Shown piece after piece: positions 6,189 through 14,398 of a stretch of DNA of 62,352 bases. Made by a program: the position numbers and the translations under genes. Location: assembly GCA_002010305.1 (NCBI GenBank), contig MTND01000032.1, positions 1 to 62,352 on the forward strand, given 5' to 3'. Each line of letters starts with the position of its first letter. The stretch's first letter is position 1. The stretch comes from Archaeoglobi archaeon JdFR-42 (GTDB lineage Archaea; Halobacteriota; Archaeoglobi; Archaeoglobales; JdFR-42). The notes under the pieces are model-generated. The model was not told where the DNA came from and ran no database searches. It saw only the letters and a program-made list of their open reading frames with translations.

Positions 6189-7070
6189 ATGCGTCAGAGG
6201 TGGTACAGGGACTGGGGCCTTACTTTCAGAATGGTATTGACCTCTTTTCTATTATTCGTAGTGTACATTATATTCCTGAGCCTTTTGTATGCTTATGGTG
6301 TAGGTTTTCTTGTCATCGCAATGTTTGCAGGGGTATTTATTCTAGCTCAGTTTCTTTTCTCGGACAGGCTTGTTCTTTTAACAACAGGTGCAAGAATTGT
6401 CAATGAAAGAGAAGCTCCTGAACTCCATGAAATTGTATCCAGATTGTGCATGATGGCTAATTTACCTAAACCCAAGATAGCCATTGTTGACATGGCCATT
6501 CCCAATGCGTTTGCCACGGGCAGGAGTAGGTCAAAATCCGTTGTAGCGGTAACAACTGGATTGCTCAGGACCCTTAACAAAACTGAACTGGAGGCGGTTA
6601 TAGGCCATGAACTCAGTCACATTAAAAATAGAGACATGGCTGTACTAACCATAGCCAGTTTTCTGGCCACAATAGCGTGGTTTATAATGCGTTTCTCTTT
6701 ATATGCAGGTATGTGGGGTCGAAGAAGGGATAACAGTGCCATTATAATTGCCATTATCTCTGCAGTGGTATGGTTCGTCAGTTTCTTGCTCATAAGGGCG
6801 TTATCTCGTTACCGGGAATTTGCTGCAGACAGGGGAAGTGTTCTTATAACTGGTAACCCTGGAGCACTGAAAACAGCTTTGTTAAAGATCAGTGGCCTCA
6901 TGTCGAGAATTCCTTCCAGAGACCTAAGGGAAGTAGAAGGGATGAATGCCTTTTTCATAATCCCTGCTATTTCAGGAGAGACTATCATGTCCCTGTTTTC
7001 CACCCATCCACCGATTAAGAAAAGAATTGAAAAACTGGATGAGTTAGAGAAGGCCATGGAAGGGCTCTGA
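6189..7070 (+). CDS. htpX: HtpX-like M48 membrane metalloprotease
   Basis: The protein has two N-terminal membrane helices, the zinc motif HELSH near residue 140, two more hydrophobic segments (about 155-200) and the downstream zinc-ligand region REFAADR. It ends with STHPPIKKRIEKL, all typical of HtpX. The family degrades damaged membrane proteins. A GTG lies three codons upstream, but the ATG at 6189 follows GGTGAT at proper distance and is preferred, giving 293 residues. pspAB lies 17 bp downstream on the same strand, and pspA-pspAA converge on them, pointing to a membrane-stress module. Confidence 0.92.
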   Translation: MRQRWYRDWGLTFRMVLTSFLLFVVYIIFLSLLYAYGVGFLVIAMFAGVFILAQFLFSDRLVLLTTGARIVNEREAPELHEIVSRLCMMANLPKPKIAIVDMAIPNAFATGRSRSKSVVAVTTGLLRTLNKTELEAVIGHELSHIKNRDMAVLTIASFLATIAWFIMRFSLYAGMWGRRRDNSAIIIAIISAVVWFVSFLLIRALSRYREFAADRGSVLITGNPGALKTALLKISGLMSRIPSRDLREVEGMNAFFIIPAISGETIMSLFSTHPPIKKRIEKLDELEKAMEGL

Positions 7071-7087
7071 ATTTCATTTTTATTGAA

Positions 7088-7648
7088 ATGAAATCAATAC
7101 GATCCCTTTTTTCCCGGAGCAAAAAAAGTGAAAAGTCCTTGTTGGGCATACTGGACGCTGTAGTGGATATGGAGTTCTATCTAGATCTTAGACCTTCGTC
7201 TAATGCAGGGATACTTGTTAAACCACTTAAAACTCACTATTACAGAGAATCAGAGAATATAATCCGAGAAATGCTTCAATTGATTGAAGATTCATACAAG
7301 ACCAGATCACAAATAGAAAAGGACTCTTACGGATATACATGGATCCTGATGGAAGATGAAGACTTTGAGGATTTGGTTAATGCAGTGTATATGCTGGAAT
7401 CGGTTTTTGAAGACCACAATTTGAAAAATCAGATTTTGGTGGGGGTATTCAGATTTGAGGGAGATTACAGACTGTACTGGATATATAGTTTTAAGAAAGG
7501 GAAGTTTTATCCGTTCATACCAGAAGAACCCTCAGAGAAAAAGAGAAATACAGCCCAGGAACTTAGAGTGGCCAATCTCATGGAAAAAATTCTACCTGTG
7601 GAAAAAAAAGTTGAAGAATGGTTCCCTTTGTGGGATATTCCTTTCTGA
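7088..7648 (+). CDS. pspAB: PspA-associated protein PspAB
   Basis: This 186-residue soluble protein has the PspAB pattern known from haloarchaea and methanogens. YTWILMEDEDFEDLVNAV lies near residue 80, YWIYSFKKGKFYPFIPE near 140, and the C-terminus is EEWFPLWDIPF. The name comes from gene association with PspA; the biochemical role is not known. It follows htpX by 17 bp, so the two are probably co-transcribed. The product is acidic overall, with no membrane segment. I see no strong Shine-Dalgarno at this ATG, so coupling to htpX is possible. Confidence 0.78.
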   Translation: MKSIRSLFSRSKKSEKSLLGILDAVVDMEFYLDLRPSSNAGILVKPLKTHYYRESENIIREMLQLIEDSYKTRSQIEKDSYGYTWILMEDEDFEDLVNAVYMLESVFEDHNLKNQILVGVFRFEGDYRLYWIYSFKKGKFYPFIPEEPSEKKRNTAQELRVANLMEKILPVEKKVEEWFPLWDIPF

Positions 7649-7677
7649 TCTACATATGATTTTTAAGTATGAAAGAT

Positions 7678-7953
7678 TTATCCGGGAAAAGCCCCTTCGC
7701 CTTTAAAGATCTCTCTTGCCTCTTCCAGACTTATCTCGGGGTCAATGATTATATCAGACTCAACAATCTCTTCATCATCCACTTTTTCTGCACCGGATAA
7801 TATAAGATCCACCATCTCTTTGAGTTTTTCCCTGAACTCTTCTTCATTTATACTCTCAAACTTTTCAGTTATCTGGTTATCTATGGCATTTAACTGCTGG
7901 AGAAGACTGGAATCAATTCTGTACTGTCCGTGTCCTACAACTCTTACAATCAT
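7678..7953 (-). CDS. pspAA: PspA-associated protein PspAA
   Basis: This 91-residue protein begins MIVRVVGHGQYRIDSSLL, the characteristic PspAA opening. An acidic C-terminal half follows, with helices EEEFREKLKEMVDLILSG and EISLEEAREIFKGEG. Its start codon overlaps the end of pspA by four bases (ATGA), so translation is coupled. It is predicted to work with the PspA membrane-repair protein; the mechanism is unknown. It converges with pspAB, with only 29 bp between the stop codons. Confidence 0.82.
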   Translation of the reverse strand: MIVRVVGHGQYRIDSSLLQQLNAIDNQITEKFESINEEEFREKLKEMVDLILSGAEKVDDEEIVESDIIIDPEISLEEAREIFKGEGAFPG

Positions 7954-8642
7954 TTCCCCATCTCCTCCTTCAGTTTTTTCAACTCTTCATCTACTTCAGT
8001 CTCAAGTGTGATCTTTTTCAATTCTGCATCGATGCTATCTCCTTCAAGGCCTTCGAGTACACCTTTATCAACCAGCTCATCAATTGCCTGGGCTCTGGCT
8101 TCCATGTCCTCAAGTTTGTTTTCTGCCCTCTCAAGGATGGTGGAAGCATCTGTAACTTCCTCAGAAATTCCTGTAAGGGATTTCTTTATCTCCACCTGAG
8201 CCTCAGCAGCGGTATATCTGGCTTTTACCACTTCTTTCTTGACCTTAAAAGCGTCTACTTTTGCTCTCAACCTCTGTTCAGTATTGATTAGCTTCTGTTC
8301 TTCCATCTCAAGCTGTTCAATCTGAGCATCAATTGAAGGTAGTTCCAGTTCCAGCACTTTCTTCCTTTCTAGGGCGGCCTTTGCCAGATCCTCTCTTCCA
8401 ACTCTTAACGCATCTCTTGCCTTTCTCTCCAGATCAGTGATGTTCTTCTTTATCCTGTTTTTCTGCAATTCCAGTCTCTTTTTCGATGAGGTTACGTCGA
8501 GGATGCCTTTTCTCACTTTCCTCAGCATTTCAAGCTGTTTTTCATAAGAGTAATCAAGAGCTTCTCTGGGATCCTCTACTTTATCCAAAAGCTTATTTAC
8601 CTTCGCTTTAACCACCATCGACATTCTATCTAAAAGTCCCAT
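7950..8642 (-). CDS. pspA: PspA/IM30-family membrane-stress protein
   Basis: This 230-residue protein is nearly all helical. It starts MGLLDRMSMVVKAKVNKLLDKVEDPREALDYSYEKQ, the PspA signature that includes the conserved PREALDY segment. Long charged coiled coils fill residues 40-160. PspA/IM30/ESCRT-III relatives polymerise on membranes and seal damage. ATG at 8642 is about 25 bp from a palindromic TATA box with no Shine-Dalgarno, so the transcript is probably leaderless. It heads a two-gene operon with pspAA. Confidence 0.93.
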   Translation of the reverse strand: MGLLDRMSMVVKAKVNKLLDKVEDPREALDYSYEKQLEMLRKVRKGILDVTSSKKRLELQKNRIKKNITDLERKARDALRVGREDLAKAALERKKVLELELPSIDAQIEQLEMEEQKLINTEQRLRAKVDAFKVKKEVVKARYTAAEAQVEIKKSLTGISEEVTDASTILERAENKLEDMEARAQAIDELVDKGVLEGLEGDSIDAELKKITLETEVDEELKKLKEEMGK

Positions 8643-8661
8643 AGCCTATAGTCCGATCATG

Positions 8662-8673
8662 GAGTATATATAC
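8662..8673 (-). promoter_or_regulatory. Palindromic TATA box of pspA
   Basis: AGTATATATACT is a perfect 12-bp palindrome centred about 25 bp before the pspA ATG, with an A-rich upstream side on the minus strand like a BRE. This fits transcription that starts at or next to the start codon. Confidence 0.6.
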
Positions 8674-8972
8674 TTTCCCGGCATTTATCTGTCTTGTTAC
8701 TGGTTAAAATCAAAAAATCATTGTAATTGATGCTCCAAGCCTTTATTGAGTAATCTCGGGCGATTTAGAAGAAATGGACCCAAGAGTATGGAAACTATAG
8801 ATTACCAAAGTAATGAGGGAAAGTACTTGTAGGTTTGGTTCCTCATATTAATAAATTAATGGCTTTTGTTGTGGATATTTAGAAGAGATCTAGCAAATAT
8901 TGAATGCACTCTTTTACGTTATGTTGAGAGAGTTCTATCTCATTAGAAGGTTTTATTAGAACAGAGATAGAG

Positions 8973-8992
8973 GAGATACCATAAATCTTATA
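8973..8992 (+). promoter_or_regulatory. 20-bp element upstream of tRNA-Val, shared with tRNA-Lys region
   Basis: GAGATACCATAAATCTTATA differs at one base from 4931-4950. Here it lies 98 bp before the tRNA, rather than 52 bp, so if it is a promoter the primary transcript has a long leader. Confidence 0.35.
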
Positions 8993-9089
8993 TCCCGTAG
9001 GTGTGTATCTAAATAAAAAACGAGGAAAAGAAGCATAGCCTGAATGATGAGTCGACTTTAATCCAATATGTCATCCATATATAGGAAAT

Positions 9090-9162
9090 GGGCTCGTGGT
9101 CTAGGGGTTATGACGTCTGCCTCACACGCAGAAGATCGGGAGTTCGAATCTCCCCGAGCCCA
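9090..9162 (+). tRNA. tRNA-Val (anticodon CAC)
   Basis: The acceptor GGGCTCG pairs with CGAGCCC (9155-9161) and the discriminator is A. The anticodon arm is TCTGC-CTCACAC-GCAGA with anticodon CAC, and the T arm is GGGAG-TTCGAAT-CTCCC. There is no intron and CCA is not encoded. Confidence 0.96.
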
Positions 9163-9286
9163 TTTATTTCACAGGTTAATCTTTTTAGTTTTTGTAATGC
9201 AGCTTAATTGTGGAGATCAAGTCTATTGGCACTCATCCTGATCCAACATGTTATATTGTGGAACAGGTTATCAGTTTCTATGAATG

Positions 9287-9691
9287 TCAAGGTCCAGTAA
9301 TTTCAAAAAGGACTCCTGTAGTATCTTTTGGGTGAAGGAATGTATATTTCCTCCCTTCTATTGTAGTAGGAATTTCCCGTAAAACCCTCAACCCTCTTGC
9401 TTTGAACTCATTAATAGCTCGATCTAGATCTTCCACTTTGAGTGAAATGTAATTTACTCCCTCTCCTCTTTTGGCCAGGAATTTAGCCACTGGAGAGTCA
9501 TCTGAAAGGGGTTGGATTAGTTCAAGAATACAGCCATCAGAAAAGATAACTGCAGTTCTAACTTTCTCGACTTCATTTTCATAGATTTTATCTACCTTAA
9601 ATCCGAGTCTTTTCGTATAAATTTCGATGGCAGAATCCAGATCTCTAACTCCAATCCCTACTCTGTCTATTCCTCTTATCATAGTTTTCAC
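9287..9691 (-). CDS. mce: Methylmalonyl-CoA epimerase (VOC fold)
   Basis: The enzyme interconverts R- and S-methylmalonyl-CoA in the propionyl-CoA/succinyl-CoA route. The 134 residues show two VOC beta-alpha-beta modules: the first starts IDRVGIGVRDLDSAIEIYTKRLGF, and the second has GEGVNYISLKVEDLDRAINEF. Metal-ligand positions include a Glu in VIFSDGCILELIQP and the terminal GVLFEITGP. Length and order match the family. Start choices are ATG at 9691 or ATG three codons later. Methylmalonyl-CoA mutase is not in the window; the gene stands alone after tRNA-Val. Confidence 0.82.
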   Translation of the reverse strand: MKTMIRGIDRVGIGVRDLDSAIEIYTKRLGFKVDKIYENEVEKVRTAVIFSDGCILELIQPLSDDSPVAKFLAKRGEGVNYISLKVEDLDRAINEFKARGLRVLREIPTTIEGRKYTFLHPKDTTGVLFEITGP

Positions 9692-9997
9692 TTTTCTTTT
9701 TTAATTATATGAATATTTTATCTGATTTAACTGAGGTTTATAAACTTGAAATTATCTTTTTTCCCTCCTTTGTGTGAGTTTTTCCTCTGTGAAGGCATAC
9801 TATATAATTGAATGAATCCATCTATTGAGAGTGAAGTAAAATAACAGATATCATGTAGAATCTTCGGTAATATGTACTTGGTGGAAAATCTATTGTCTAA
9901 AACTCTATTAAATTTTATCTAGGTACTTAAAACATTGATAAATTTTCTCTTTCTAGCAAAAAAAATATATATCCATAAAAAACATTGCCTTTATCGC
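9692..9997. other. Intergenic region with promoter of the membrane protein gene
   Basis: A TATA-like AAATATATAT at 9963-9974 lies about 28 bp before ATG 9998. The rest is A/T-rich; no small gene or RNA was recognised. Confidence 0.5.
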
Positions 9998-10690
9998 ATG
10001 GATATGTTGGACCAAGCGAGGATGATAATAATATTCACCGGATTTTTTGTGGTTGCGTTTTCCGGTTTTGCTCTGAGTTTTCTCCTTCAACCAGACAGAA
10101 AAGAGATTGAAGACTATTTGAACAGAAAGGTTGACAAAGCAATTTATCATATTGCCATACTTTCTCTCTCCCTCATCCTGATATGGGTCACGGGAGTTTG
10201 GAAACTTGCCAGGCCAAACTATGTGAACACGATATTGTTGGATATTGCAGCAATTGTAATGGGTACGATTCTGATATATGTCAATATATCTATGATATAT
10301 ATGTTAATCAAAATTGGTTACAGGCCGGTTTTCAATAGAATTATTATTGATATTGGGGCATCTCTGGCAGTAATATGGCTGGTATTCGAAAAATTCAGTT
10401 TATCCTGGTATGTTGTAGTACTCATTTCGGCGGTATGTGTGGGAATCATTCTCTATTTCCTTTTCTGGCTGCTCAAATATCGTCAGATAGTAAATATAAT
10501 CGTTGAGCCTATTAGTATATACAGATCCGGAGTGGGTTTTAGAATTTTCTCAATTCTTTATGGGATGAGCTTGATCTCGTCTGGCTACTCAGAAGAGGCG
10601 TACAAAGGATATATTGTTCTCTCTTTTACAGTTTTCGCAGCAGTATTTTGGTTTACGTCAAGAGAGCTCAGGAAGCTGTTAAAACTGTAA
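9998..10690 (+). CDS. Integral membrane protein of unknown function, 230 aa
   Basis: Hydrophobic stretches make about seven membrane helices: near residues 10-30, 50-70, 80-105, 118-140, 142-165, 180-200 and 205-225. A short charged loop (RKEIEDYLNRKVDK) follows the first helix, and the C-terminus is basic (SRELRKLLKL). I recognise no family or catalytic motif. The frame extends upstream, but ATG at 9998 lies about 28 bp after a TATA box and is the best start, probably leaderless. It is convergent with the sirtuin gene. Confidence 0.7.
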   Translation: MDMLDQARMIIIFTGFFVVAFSGFALSFLLQPDRKEIEDYLNRKVDKAIYHIAILSLSLILIWVTGVWKLARPNYVNTILLDIAAIVMGTILIYVNISMIYMLIKIGYRPVFNRIIIDIGASLAVIWLVFEKFSLSWYVVVLISAVCVGIILYFLFWLLKYRQIVNIIVEPISIYRSGVGFRIFSILYGMSLISSGYSEEAYKGYIVLSFTVFAAVFWFTSRELRKLLKL

Positions 10691-10758
10691 TTTCCCCCAT
10701 CTCCTCCATGGCTCTTGATATCCTAAGTTAGAAAAAATATTTTTAGAGCTCAACTCAT

Positions 10759-11505
10759 TTACATCAGGAGATCAAGTATTCTGGGTAAAATCTCTCCTGC
10801 TTTTCCAAGAATGGATAAGTTAACGACAGAAGAGAGATATGTTGGCTCTAAATTTATTTCAATCACCTTTCCACCGTTTTGGGCGACAATCAAAGGAAGA
10901 GATGCTGCTGGCTGGACAACAGCAGATGTGCCTACAACCAGCATAACTTCACAATTTTCAGCGATTTCATATGCCTTATTAATGGCATCAGGAGGCAAGG
11001 ACTCTCCAAACCAAACCACATCGGGTCTCATTAGATACCCGCACTCACAAGTAGGCGGAATTTTTTTCAAAGGAACCTCGTAGTTATAGATGGGATTATC
11101 AAACCTGTAACAGTTTTTATTTATACATTTCAATCTCCACAGATTCCCATGAAGTTCAACAACTTTCTTGTTTCCAGCTTTAAAATGGAGTCCATCAACA
11201 TTCTGAGTTATCAAATAAAAATCTTTGAAGATCTTTTCTAGCTCAACAAGGGCCATATGGGCAGGATTGGGCTTTGCTTTGGATATAATACCACGTCTCC
11301 AATTATACCATTCCCATACTAGCTTTGGATCTTTTTTAAAGGCTTCTGGGCTTGCCAGATCCTCTGCTCTGAAATTTTTCCACAACCCGTCTTTCCCTCT
11401 GAAAGTGGGAACGCCACTCTCTGCTGAAACACCTGCACCAGTAAGAACTGCCACAAATTCGGCATCTTTTAGGATGTTGGCGCTTAGAACAAACTTACTA
11501 TTCAT
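10759..11505 (-). CDS. cobB: NAD-dependent protein deacylase (sirtuin, Sir2/CobB)
   Basis: Sirtuins remove acetyl or other acyl groups from lysine using NAD+. The 248 residues contain the NAD motif LTGAGVSAESGVPTFRG near residue 19, ITQNVDGLH near 98, the catalytic-His segment VVELHGNLW near 115, and zinc ligands in CINKNC and CECG (about 127-153). VVGTSAVVQPAASLP near 190 binds NAD. Known archaeal sirtuins deacetylate Alba and other proteins. A small winged-helix gene lies 47 bp upstream on the same strand and may be co-transcribed. Confidence 0.93.
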   Translation of the reverse strand: MNSKFVLSANILKDAEFVAVLTGAGVSAESGVPTFRGKDGLWKNFRAEDLASPEAFKKDPKLVWEWYNWRRGIISKAKPNPAHMALVELEKIFKDFYLITQNVDGLHFKAGNKKVVELHGNLWRLKCINKNCYRFDNPIYNYEVPLKKIPPTCECGYLMRPDVVWFGESLPPDAINKAYEIAENCEVMLVVGTSAVVQPAASLPLIVAQNGGKVIEINLEPTYLSSVVNLSILGKAGEILPRILDLLM

Positions 11506-11552
11506 AGGAGACCTCTCGATTAAATCACATAATAACGGTGATGTTAGTTTGG

Positions 11553-11795
11553 TTAGACCCCCTTAATTTTTTTTGCCACTTCATCTCCCAGCTCAGTTAG
11601 AACATATGCCCCGCCTTCATGTTTTACCAATCCCTTAGTTTCCATTTCATCCATCATTGTGGAAATTATTTTTGCGGGGCTGTGAGTTTTTTTAGAGAGT
11701 TCAGCTAGAGTTGCTTTTTTACTCGCTTCCAGTATTTCTATAATCTGCCTTCTCCTTGCATTTCCAGCAATAAAACCTATAGCTTCTTCATACAT
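11553..11795 (-). CDS. Small winged-helix transcriptional regulator, 80 aa
   Basis: A single winged-helix domain fills the protein: GNARRRQIIEILEA, then ATLAELSKKTHSPAKIISTMMDEMETKGLV, and a wing ending in YVLTELGDEVAKKI. This is the pattern of archaeal ArsR/MarR-like mini-regulators. There is no ligand domain and no cysteine. It lies upstream of, and on the same strand as, the sirtuin gene, and is divergent from the SRP RNA gene. The regulated genes are not evident. Confidence 0.75.
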   Translation of the reverse strand: MYEEAIGFIAGNARRRQIIEILEASKKATLAELSKKTHSPAKIISTMMDEMETKGLVKHEGGAYVLTELGDEVAKKIKGV

Positions 11796-11847
11796 ACTAT
11801 AAGATTAACCGACAGAGATATTAAATAGTTTGCCTTTATGATGAGAT

Positions 11848-12162
11848 GGTGGGCTAGCCCGGGTGGCTCGGCGTCACCTGTAACCCGAAATCGTCGATAT
11901 GCGGGGGGCGAAGCCGATGGGAGTCCGAGCATACCACCATGAATACCTTGGTCCAGACCATGAGTCCCCGTCTCATGGGATCGGCGGTTATGAGGGGGCT
12001 TTCCGTAGGGACTGTCTCCTCATATTTACCGTGGGCACCGGTTTAGGCCCGGAAGGGAGCAGACCTACCACGGACGTTCGATGCTCATGAGGTTCCGGGG
12101 ATGAGAATGGATCAGGGACCGTTCTGGTGGTGGTGTTCGGGCGACCTGAGGCGGGCCCACCA
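11848..12162 (+). ncRNA. ffs: Signal recognition particle RNA (7S RNA)
   Basis: The RNA folds end to end: GGTGGGC at the 5' end pairs with GCCCACC at the 3' end (12154-12162). It carries the near-invariant helix 8 core GGCCCGGAAGGGAGCAGACC (about 12045-12064) and the CCAGACCATGAGTCCCC tract. About 315 nt is the usual archaeal size with helices 1-8. It is the scaffold for SRP54 and SRP19; srp19 lies at 47505. Confidence 0.95.
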
Positions 12163-12206
12163 TTATGTTTATATAACCCAAAAACCAGAGATGAAGTGCT
12201 GATGAA

Positions 12207-12289
12207 GCCGGAGTAGCCGAGCGGTTAAGGCGCTGGTTTGCTAAACCAGTGTCCATACGGACGCGAGGGTTCGAATCCCTCCTCCGGCG
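12207..12289 (+). tRNA. tRNA-Ser (anticodon GCT)
   Basis: The acceptor GCCGGAG pairs with CTCCGGC (12282-12288) and the discriminator is G. The anticodon arm is CTGGT-TTGCTAA-ACCAG with anticodon GCT. A long variable arm (GTCC-ATAC-GGAC) marks a class II tRNA. A TATA-like TTATATAA lies at about 12169-12176, and the gene is 44 bp after SRP RNA. Confidence 0.96.
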
Positions 12290-12315
12290 CTAGATTTGAT
12301 GTTAAAGAAAAAGTA

Positions 12316-12335
12316 AGAGAGAATTTTCACTCTCT
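12316..12335. terminator. Small hairpin between convergent tRNA-Ser and dgcA
   Basis: AGAGAG and CTCTCT flank an eight-base loop (12322-12329) between converging genes. T-rich and A-rich runs lie beside it. A bidirectional terminator role is plausible but weakly supported. Confidence 0.35.
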
Positions 12336-12352
12336 AAAAGACTCAAAAAAGT

Positions 12353-13360
12353 TTAAAAAAACGTAAACGAGGGTGAAAAATCAACACCAATTCCGGGTTT
12401 TAGGGGGGGCTCAATACTACCACCTGTTATTCTAGCCCCAGTGAATGGATCATTCTCAAGGAACAGGTTGCCATCAAGGTCCACAAAATCCACCAAGCTT
12501 AAGAGATGTGAAGCTGCTGTTATTCCCAGAGAGGTCTCGAGAAAGCATCCAATCATCACCTTTTTTTCCAGCTCTTTGGCCCTCTTTATACATTTAAGTG
12601 TAGGAGTCACCCCTCCATGTTTCATAACTTTTACAACAACTCCATCGCACGCATCAGCATATTTTTCCACATCTTCTGGAAATACTATGGGTTCGTCAAT
12701 GAAAATAGGTATGTCTGTAAGGGATCTGAGTTTTCTCAGTCCTGATATATCATCTTTCTGCAAAGGCTGTTCTACCAGTTCAACTTCATGTCTCTCTAGG
12801 AGTTTTAGCATTTGAGTTGCCTCGTTTCTAGTCCATCCTTCATTGGCATCCACTCTTACAGGACAGTCTGTATGTTCTCTGATAGCTTTTAATCGTTCTA
12901 AATCTTTTTTCACTCCTTCACCCAGTTTTAACTTAATGATGCTGATTCCAGACTCGTCAAGTATCTCGGGTATGTGAGAACTCTCGGTAAGAGGGATAGT
13001 TATGGAAGACTCCTTTTTTTCATGGCTCAAATTTAACAGTTTAAATAAGGGTTTTTTATCCTCTTTCCCCTTAAGGTCATGGTAGAGAAGGTCAATAGAG
13101 GTTTTTAAGGGTGTTAATTCGGTTTTAATGATTTTCAAGTCCTCTAATGAATGGATTTTTTTGTGGTCTATGCAGGTGCACTCTTCTAGGACATCCTTCA
13201 AAGTATGTCCATAGTATGAAGAAGGCACTCCCTCACCAGTTCCAGTAATTCCATCATGTTCTGCGATAATAATCAACCCCTTATAGTTAACCATGCTTTC
13301 TCTAGAAATTCTGAATTCAAGATTAAGAGGAGTTTCCAGGGGAATACAGTGGATTTTCAT
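12353..13360 (-). CDS. Enolase-superfamily epimerase/racemase (DgcA or dipeptide-epimerase type)
   Basis: This 335-residue protein has the muconate-lactonizing type fold: a capping domain to about residue 115, then a barrel. Acid/base lysines lie in IIKLKLG (about 160) and VVVKVMKHGG (about 250). The metal ligands are in RVDANEGW, LVEQP and FIDEP. The family includes L-Ala-D/L-Glu epimerase and the N-acetyl-D-glutamate racemase DgcA. The neighbour six bases upstream is a DUF1611 protein, which partners DgcA in the described D-glutamate pathway, so the DgcA reading is attractive. A peptide epimerase remains possible. Confidence 0.78.
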   Translation of the reverse strand: MKIHCIPLETPLNLEFRISRESMVNYKGLIIIAEHDGITGTGEGVPSSYYGHTLKDVLEECTCIDHKKIHSLEDLKIIKTELTPLKTSIDLLYHDLKGKEDKKPLFKLLNLSHEKKESSITIPLTESSHIPEILDESGISIIKLKLGEGVKKDLERLKAIREHTDCPVRVDANEGWTRNEATQMLKLLERHEVELVEQPLQKDDISGLRKLRSLTDIPIFIDEPIVFPEDVEKYADACDGVVVKVMKHGGVTPTLKCIKRAKELEKKVMIGCFLETSLGITAASHLLSLVDFVDLDGNLFLENDPFTGARITGGSIEPPLKPGIGVDFSPSFTFF

Positions 13361-13366
13361 TGTATT

Positions 13367-14398
13367 TCAGTCCTCCATTATCGCCCTGAAAAGTTTTTCA
13401 ATTCCAAATCTAACGGGATCAGTAACAGGAACACCAAGATCCTCTTCCAGCTTTTGGATGGACTTAAGGGCCTCTTTCTCGCCATAACCCCATGTATTTA
13501 AAGCCACACCAGCTACCTTGGCCTCTTTTATATATCCAGCCAGTCTCTCGTACAGGAATATCAATTCCCTCAGGGGGGGAATCGGTCGATTGTAGCCTTC
13601 TATGGTATCTCTTCCAAGTTGATGGCATAATACCAGTTTTGAAGGAGCACATCCATGGAGAAGGCCGAGAGTTACTCCGCTGTATGCTGGATGAATTATT
13701 GAACCCTGTCCTTCTACACTGATAAACTCATAATCCCTGTATTTCATGATCTCAGCTTCGATAGCTCCAGCCAGGAAATCGGATATTATCCTGTCAGCAG
13801 GGATTCCATCTCCCTCTATCATAATCCCAGTCTGGCCAGTTGCGATAAATTTGGATTTCAGACCCTGATGGGCTGCAAATCGTGCCAGCTCAATAGAGGT
13901 GGTCATTTTTCCCACAGAACAGTCTGAACCTACTGTATGTACAATTACCCCGTCAAAATCTTTCAGTTTATCTGAGGAAACCGTAAGGTTGTCTGAAGGT
14001 TTTCTTACATCAATTATATTCACTCCATTCTGTTCTGCTTCACTCATTATATCAGGGTCTTCACTCAGGAAATAATGTAAACCGCTAATCACATCCAGTC
14101 CACGTCTAATCCCTGTGATCACGATACTTTTCCATTCTTCAGGAAAACCACCTCCGATAGGGGCTATGCCTATTATCAGGCTGTCAGGCTCAAACTTCAT
14201 GGCATCAATAATATTTCCTACTATGGGTATGTCTTGTATTCCTACAATATCTTTGGTTGTGTATCCGGCTTTAGTACTATCTAACACACAGACAACTTTT
14301 TCAGGGCTGTAGCGGATCAATCCTACTGCTGTTTTGGAATGTGGCTCACCAAACAATCCCTCTGCAAGGATTATTGCTCGGTTAAAGTTCAGCCTCAC
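13367..14398 (-). CDS. DUF1611 / DgcN-like protein
   Basis: This 343-residue protein has an N-terminal Rossmann-like half (VLDSTKAGYTTKDIVG near residue 40, IIGIAPIGGGFP near 97) and a P-loop-like VHTVGSDCSVGKMTT near 155. Later motifs are FIATGQTGIMIEGDG, FISVEGQGSIIHPAY and VLCHQLGRD. These match DUF1611, whose characterised member DgcN acetylates D-amino acids with acetyl-CoA. It shares a transcript with the racemase-like gene downstream and overlaps the GTPase gene upstream by 17 bases. The family call is firm; the substrate is inferred from the pair. Confidence 0.78.
   Translation of the reverse strand: MRLNFNRAIILAEGLFGEPHSKTAVGLIRYSPEKVVCVLDSTKAGYTTKDIVGIQDIPIVGNIIDAMKFEPDSLIIGIAPIGGGFPEEWKSIVITGIRRGLDVISGLHYFLSEDPDIMSEAEQNGVNIIDVRKPSDNLTVSSDKLKDFDGVIVHTVGSDCSVGKMTTSIELARFAAHQGLKSKFIATGQTGIMIEGDGIPADRIISDFLAGAIEAEIMKYRDYEFISVEGQGSIIHPAYSGVTLGLLHGCAPSKLVLCHQLGRDTIEGYNRPIPPLRELIFLYERLAGYIKEAKVAGVALNTWGYGEKEALKSIQKLEEDLGVPVTDPVRFGIEKLFRAIMED

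Larger units (their letters stand above)
8643..9089. other. Long intergenic region between pspA and tRNA-Val
   Basis: The left end is the pspA promoter (8662-8673). The right part has the 20-bp element shared with the tRNA-Lys upstream region (8973-8992). I found no reading frame with a ribosome binding site, and no RNA gene that I can recognise, in the middle. Confidence 0.5.

Noticed and set aside
11899-12256. Reading frames on both strands over SRP RNA and tRNA-Ser
   Set aside because: They fall within structured RNA genes and are chance frames.
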